64,000 bases of DNA, taken from Arthrobacter sp. SLBN-112 (GTDB lineage: Bacteria > Actinomycetota > Actinomycetes > Actinomycetales > Micrococcaceae). The notes below the pieces were generated by a model. That model was not told where the DNA came from. It saw nothing but the letters and a program-made list of their open reading frames with translations, and searched no databases. Below, in pieces: positions 61,075 through 64,000 of the stretch (position 1 is the stretch's first letter; the number at the start of each line of letters is the position of its first letter). Both the position numbers and the translations under genes were made by a program. The stretch lies in NCBI RefSeq assembly GCF_006715225.1, contig NZ_VFMU01000001.1, positions 3,348,001 to 3,412,000 of the forward strand, given 5' to 3'.

Positions 61075-62738
61075 GTGCAGCGGCCCGCGTTGGCTTGGCA
61101 CCAGGCGTTGTACTGCTCCACGTAGGCGTTGTGCTCAGCCAGGGTCTTGGCGAACTTGGTTTCCTTGGTGTCAAGGTTGATGGTCACCCAGTACAGGTAA
61201 TCATTGGCCTTGGGCCGGGCGGCTGCATCGATTGCGGTCTTGCCGGGAGAACCGATGGGCCCCGGCGGCAGCCCCGGATTGGCGTAGGTGTTGTAGGGGT
61301 TGGACTTGTCCTTGCGCTGTTCATCAGTGAAGTTGAAGCTGCGGGTACCAAGGCCGTAGGTGACGGCGGAGTCAACCTGCAGGAACCCGCCGGTCTGGTC
61401 GTTGGGCTTGAGCCGGTTGTAAATGGCGCCGGCTACGTCACCGTAGTCGGCCTGGCCGCCCTCAGCCTGGACGATGCTGGCCACGGTAACGGCCTCATAC
61501 TGCTTGGCCGGGTCCGTGATGCCCTGCGACACGAGTTCATCCGTGGTGGCCTTCACCAGCGCCTGCAGGATGTCCTTGGCCGGTGTTCCCAGCGGGAAAC
61601 GGTACTCCCCGGGCGCCAGGTAGCCTTCGAGGTTCTTGGCGTTGGCGGGCAGGCCAAATTGCGCCGGCTGGTTGCTGAGGGCCTGCAGCTGCTGCACGGA
61701 GACGGTGGATCCCTCCGAAATCGACTGCAGGGATTCACTGATCCTCAGGCCAGCACTGAGGGCGAAGTAGATGACTTTCGTCTTGTCCTTGCCCACCAGG
61801 ACGTTAACCGCATCGGCGTTCTTCATCTCAGTCTTGAAGATGTAGTCGCCCGGCGCAAGCGTGGCGCCGGACGCATGGAACGCCTGCATGAAGGTATCGG
61901 CGTTGGCAACGACACGCTTGTTTTCCAGGTCGGTGGCCACTGAACGGGTTCCCTCGCCGCTTTCCACGGTTATTTGGACCTCACCCGTTCCGGGACCGGG
62001 GAAGTCTGACGGCTTGCCGTTACCGAGAAGGGGCTTGAGGAACTGGGCTCCCACGGCCACGGCGGCCACGAAGACAGCGAGCGTCAGAAACAGGGCCAGC
62101 AGCCTGCGGCGGCGCCGGACCTTCTTCGATGGGCGCGGCAGTACCTGGGCTGCCGATGAGCCGGGAAGCAGTCCGTGGTCCGCATCGTGGTGGTGTTCGT
62201 CGTGGTGCTGGGCATCCACGTGGGCGTCGTCGTGGTATCCGGCGGCGTGGTGGACATGGTCGTGCACTTCCTGGTAACCGTGCGCGCCGGCCCCGTGGTG
62301 CAGGTCCGCTCCGTGGTGTACGCCTGCGTACTGGAGGTCGTCCGGGTGGTAGGCAAGGTCGTCGTGGTGCTCGACGGCGGCCTGGTGCGGGACGTCGTCG
62401 TGGGATTCACGAGGGTGAGGGTTATCCGCGGCGGCACCGTACGCGTGGGAAGGGTCCGCGTGCTGTTCATCCTGGATGGATGGCGGTACTGCCGGCGCTG
62501 CCGGCACATCCCCGGCGTGGGGCAGCGGGGCGAACGAGGGCTCCGCTGCGGGAGACGCGGCGGCCGGCGGCGCGGCGGGGGGCGGCGGGACGTCGCCGGT
62601 TTCGTAGGCGTGCTCGGGCACGGTGTCCTGCCCGCCGGTATGGGTCTTCTCCCGTGCCCGCAGTTCCTTGCGGGTCAACGGCCTCCCGGCCCCGGTATCC
62701 AGCGGGCCGGAGGCGTCGTCAATGTTGGCAGGGCTCAC
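61071..62738 (-). CDS. mltG: endolytic transglycosylase MltG with histidine-rich cytoplasmic region
   Basis: Membrane-bound lytic transglycosylase (YceG family) that cuts nascent glycan strands and is thought to end their polymerisation. Of its 555 residues, a cytoplasmic N-terminus runs to about 210, one transmembrane helix lies near 214-232, then a LysM-like part and the YceG domain with catalytic Glu in TVASIVQAEGGQADYGDVA and IYNRLKPN. The cytoplasmic region from about 90 to 190 is unusual: roughly one residue in four is His (about 25 of 99), many as HH or HHH with Asp/Glu around them. The start overlaps ruvX by four bases. Confidence 0.93.
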   Translation of the reverse strand: MSPANIDDASGPLDTGAGRPLTRKELRAREKTHTGGQDTVPEHAYETGDVPPPPAAPPAAASPAAEPSFAPLPHAGDVPAAPAVPPSIQDEQHADPSHAYGAAADNPHPRESHDDVPHQAAVEHHDDLAYHPDDLQYAGVHHGADLHHGAGAHGYQEVHDHVHHAAGYHDDAHVDAQHHDEHHHDADHGLLPGSSAAQVLPRPSKKVRRRRRLLALFLTLAVFVAAVAVGAQFLKPLLGNGKPSDFPGPGTGEVQITVESGEGTRSVATDLENKRVVANADTFMQAFHASGATLAPGDYIFKTEMKNADAVNVLVGKDKTKVIYFALSAGLRISESLQSISEGSTVSVQQLQALSNQPAQFGLPANAKNLEGYLAPGEYRFPLGTPAKDILQALVKATTDELVSQGITDPAKQYEAVTVASIVQAEGGQADYGDVAGAIYNRLKPNDQTGGFLQVDSAVTYGLGTRSFNFTDEQRKDKSNPYNTYANPGLPPGPIGSPGKTAIDAAARPKANDYLYWVTINLDTKETKFAKTLAEHNAYVEQYNAWCQANAGRCT

Positions 62739-63334
62739 TGTTGCCTTCCATTATCTGAAGATTGTGCCGTGTCTGCGGGGGCGGCGCGGACGGAGTCGTC
62801 CACCCCACCGGTCCCCTGGTCCACGGACGGGGATGGCGCTGTCACGCGTGAGCCGACATCCGCTCCCCTGGCTTTTTGCATGTCGATGGCGTGCTGAAGA
62901 ATACCCGCGGCCGCGACCTGATCAACTACTTTACGGTGGTCCCTGCTGCTCATGCCAGCTTCATGGAGGTTCCGGTGGGCCGTGACACTGCTGAGGCGTT
63001 CGTCCACGAGGTTCACCGGGACGGCAAGCCCCCGCCGTGAAAACTCGGCCGCGAGGAGCAGGGCGTAGTCCGTGGCCATCCTGGCCGAGGCATGTTCCTC
63101 GCCCTTCATGGTCCTGGGCAGGCCGACAATAACCTGCACCGCCCCGAGTTCCTCCGCCAAGTTGGCGATGACGCGCACGTCCGAGTTCTTCCTGGCGTTC
63201 CGGTCAAGAGTCTTGTACGGCGTGGCAAGGATGGAGTCGCGGTCGCAGACCGCCACCCCCACCCGGACGGTGCCGACGTCCACCCCAAGTTTGACGCCCA
63301 GAGGGTAGCCGCCGGCAGCAACAGGATTGGTCAT
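62735..63334 (-). CDS. ruvX: Holliday junction resolvase-like protein RuvX (YqgF)
   Basis: RNase H-fold protein of the YqgF family, predicted nuclease acting in Holliday junction resolution or rRNA 5' maturation. From the ATG at 63332-63334 it is 199 aa: GVDVGTVRVGVAVCD (first catalytic Asp), IVGLPRTMKGEE, NLVDERLSSVTAHR and DQVAAAGILQHAI. A tail of about 50 Ala/Ser/Thr-rich residues extends past the usual length. It lies between alaS and mltG, the common actinobacterial order. Confidence 0.93.
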   Translation of the reverse strand: MTNPVAAGGYPLGVKLGVDVGTVRVGVAVCDRDSILATPYKTLDRNARKNSDVRVIANLAEELGAVQVIVGLPRTMKGEEHASARMATDYALLLAAEFSRRGLAVPVNLVDERLSSVTAHRNLHEAGMSSRDHRKVVDQVAAAGILQHAIDMQKARGADVGSRVTAPSPSVDQGTGGVDDSVRAAPADTAQSSDNGRQQ

Positions 63335-63341
63335 AACGGGA

Positions 63342-64000
63342 TTAGCGCCTGGAAATGGCGTCGACGACGGCTGCCAGGGCGGCGCCGACCTTTCCGGCGT
63401 CGGTTCCGCCGCCCTGGGCGACGTCGTCCTTGCCGCCACCGCCGCCGCCGAGCACTCCGGCAGCGACCCGGACCAGGGCACCGGCCTTGACGCCGGCTTC
63501 CCTGGCTGCCTCATTGGTGGCCACCAGGATCAGCGGGCGGTCGTTGGCGACACCAGCCACGGCCACGGCGGCAGCGGCCGAGCCGAGCCGGTTGCGCAGG
63601 TCAAGGGCCAGGCCGCGGAGGTCGTCGGCTCCGCTGACGGTGCCGGCGTCATGGGCCAGCACCTTGACGCCGGCGGCGTCCTGGGCGCTGTTGACCAGCT
63701 GCGCGGCGGAAGCAGCCAACTGTTCCTTGCGGAGCCGGTCCAGTTCCTTCTCGGTGGCCTTCAGCTTGGCAAGCGTCGCGGAAATCCTGTCGGCGAGCTG
63801 GCCGGACGGCACCTTCAGCAGGTCCGTCAGCTCCGTCACCAGGGCGCGCTCGGCAGCAAGGTGGCGGAAGGCCTCCATGCCGACGAATGCTTCCACGCGG
63901 CGGTTTCCTGAGCCCACGGACTGCTCGCCCAGGAGGGACAGGCTGCCGATCAGCGAGGTGTTGGCAACGTGGGTGCCGCCGCACAGCTCGCGCGACCAGG
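63342..64000 (-). CDS. alaS: alanine-tRNA ligase, C-terminal part (5' end beyond window)
   Basis: Charges tRNA-Ala and edits mischarged Ser or Gly. Only the last 219 codons are inside the window. They begin in the editing domain with SRELCGGTHVANTS, whose Cys and His are zinc ligands, pass through a coiled-coil stretch (ATLAKLKATEKELDRLRKEQ) and end in the DHHA1 domain with VLGGGGGGKDDVAQGGG. The stop is seven bases before the ruvX start. Confidence 0.97.
   Translation of the reverse strand, partial: WSRELCGGTHVANTSLIGSLSLLGEQSVGSGNRRVEAFVGMEAFRHLAAERALVTELTDLLKVPSGQLADRISATLAKLKATEKELDRLRKEQLAASAAQLVNSAQDAAGVKVLAHDAGTVSGADDLRGLALDLRNRLGSAAAAVAVAGVANDRPLILVATNEAAREAGVKAGALVRVAAGVLGGGGGGKDDVAQGGGTDAGKVGAALAAVVDAISRR

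Overview
The window reads as a chromosomal segment of a high-GC actinobacterium, most likely an Arthrobacter/Pseudarthrobacter-type member of the Micrococcaceae. This is inferred from codon use (frequent GTG and some TTG starts), actinobacteria-typical families (mIHF, DUF3097, LCP protein, two-domain leuA, helicase-motif-poor PriA, PyrR-headed pyr operon) and the gene order. No species can be named from sequence alone. Nearly all of it is core genome. I saw no insertion sequence, prophage, CRISPR array, tRNA or rRNA gene.

Layout. 1-3.3 kb (minus): uppS (cut by the window edge), recO and leuA, with a leucine-rich leader peptide in front of leuA. 3.35-5.3 kb (plus): an M13 metallopeptidase. 5.4-11 kb (minus): an LCP-family envelope protein, then the phoH-ybeY-CNNM/CBS-era operon. 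11.3-12.2 kb (plus): a GerMN lipoprotein. 12.2-15.2 kb (minus): hrcA-dnaJ-rsmE behind a CIRCE operator. 15.4-16.8 kb (plus): a DUF3097 and a DUF4870 protein. 16.8-19.9 kb (minus): lepA-hemW. 20.1-21.1 kb (plus): an orphan PemK/MazF-like gene and rpsT. 21.2-28.9 kb (minus): leuS, degV, comEA, comEC and holA. 29.1-30.7 kb (plus): a FAD oxidoreductase fused to a Rieske domain. 30.8-35.0 kb (minus): the glycerol genes glpD-glpF-glpK, divergent from a SorC-type regulator, which is followed on the plus strand by an aldo/keto reductase, an alpha/beta hydrolase and a glycosyltransferase (to 39.0 kb).

39.0-54.2 kb (minus) is a long nucleotide and housekeeping block read pyrR-pyrB-pyrC-(small membrane protein)-carA-carB-pyrF-mihF-gmk-rpoZ-coaBC-metK-priA. 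Together the first genes make UMP from carbamoyl phosphate. 54.3-55.6 kb (plus) is a PrsW-type membrane protease. 55.7-64 kb (minus) reads alaS (5' part missing)-ruvX-mltG-aroE-aroC-aroK-aroB-(TPR protein)-efp-nusB, the shikimate pathway with translation and cell-wall genes.

Regulation gives the most interesting signals. leuA and leuS each have a short leader ORF starting M/V-R-A and holding a run of leucine codons. Both are placed exactly as leaderless transcripts (TANNNT, six bases, start codon), and the leuS copy is followed by a terminator-like hairpin. A PyrR-type binding loop lies on top of the pyrR ribosome-binding region. A 20-bp perfect palindrome sits just downstream of the mihF promoter. 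A TGCAC-N4-GTGCA palindrome lies in front of the SorC regulator beside the glp genes. The aro/mltG block contains an odd protein feature: an unusually histidine-rich cytoplasmic stretch in MltG. Start codons were chosen from ribosome-binding sites, leaderless promoters and family alignment; several remain uncertain by a few to about 45 bases and are flagged.
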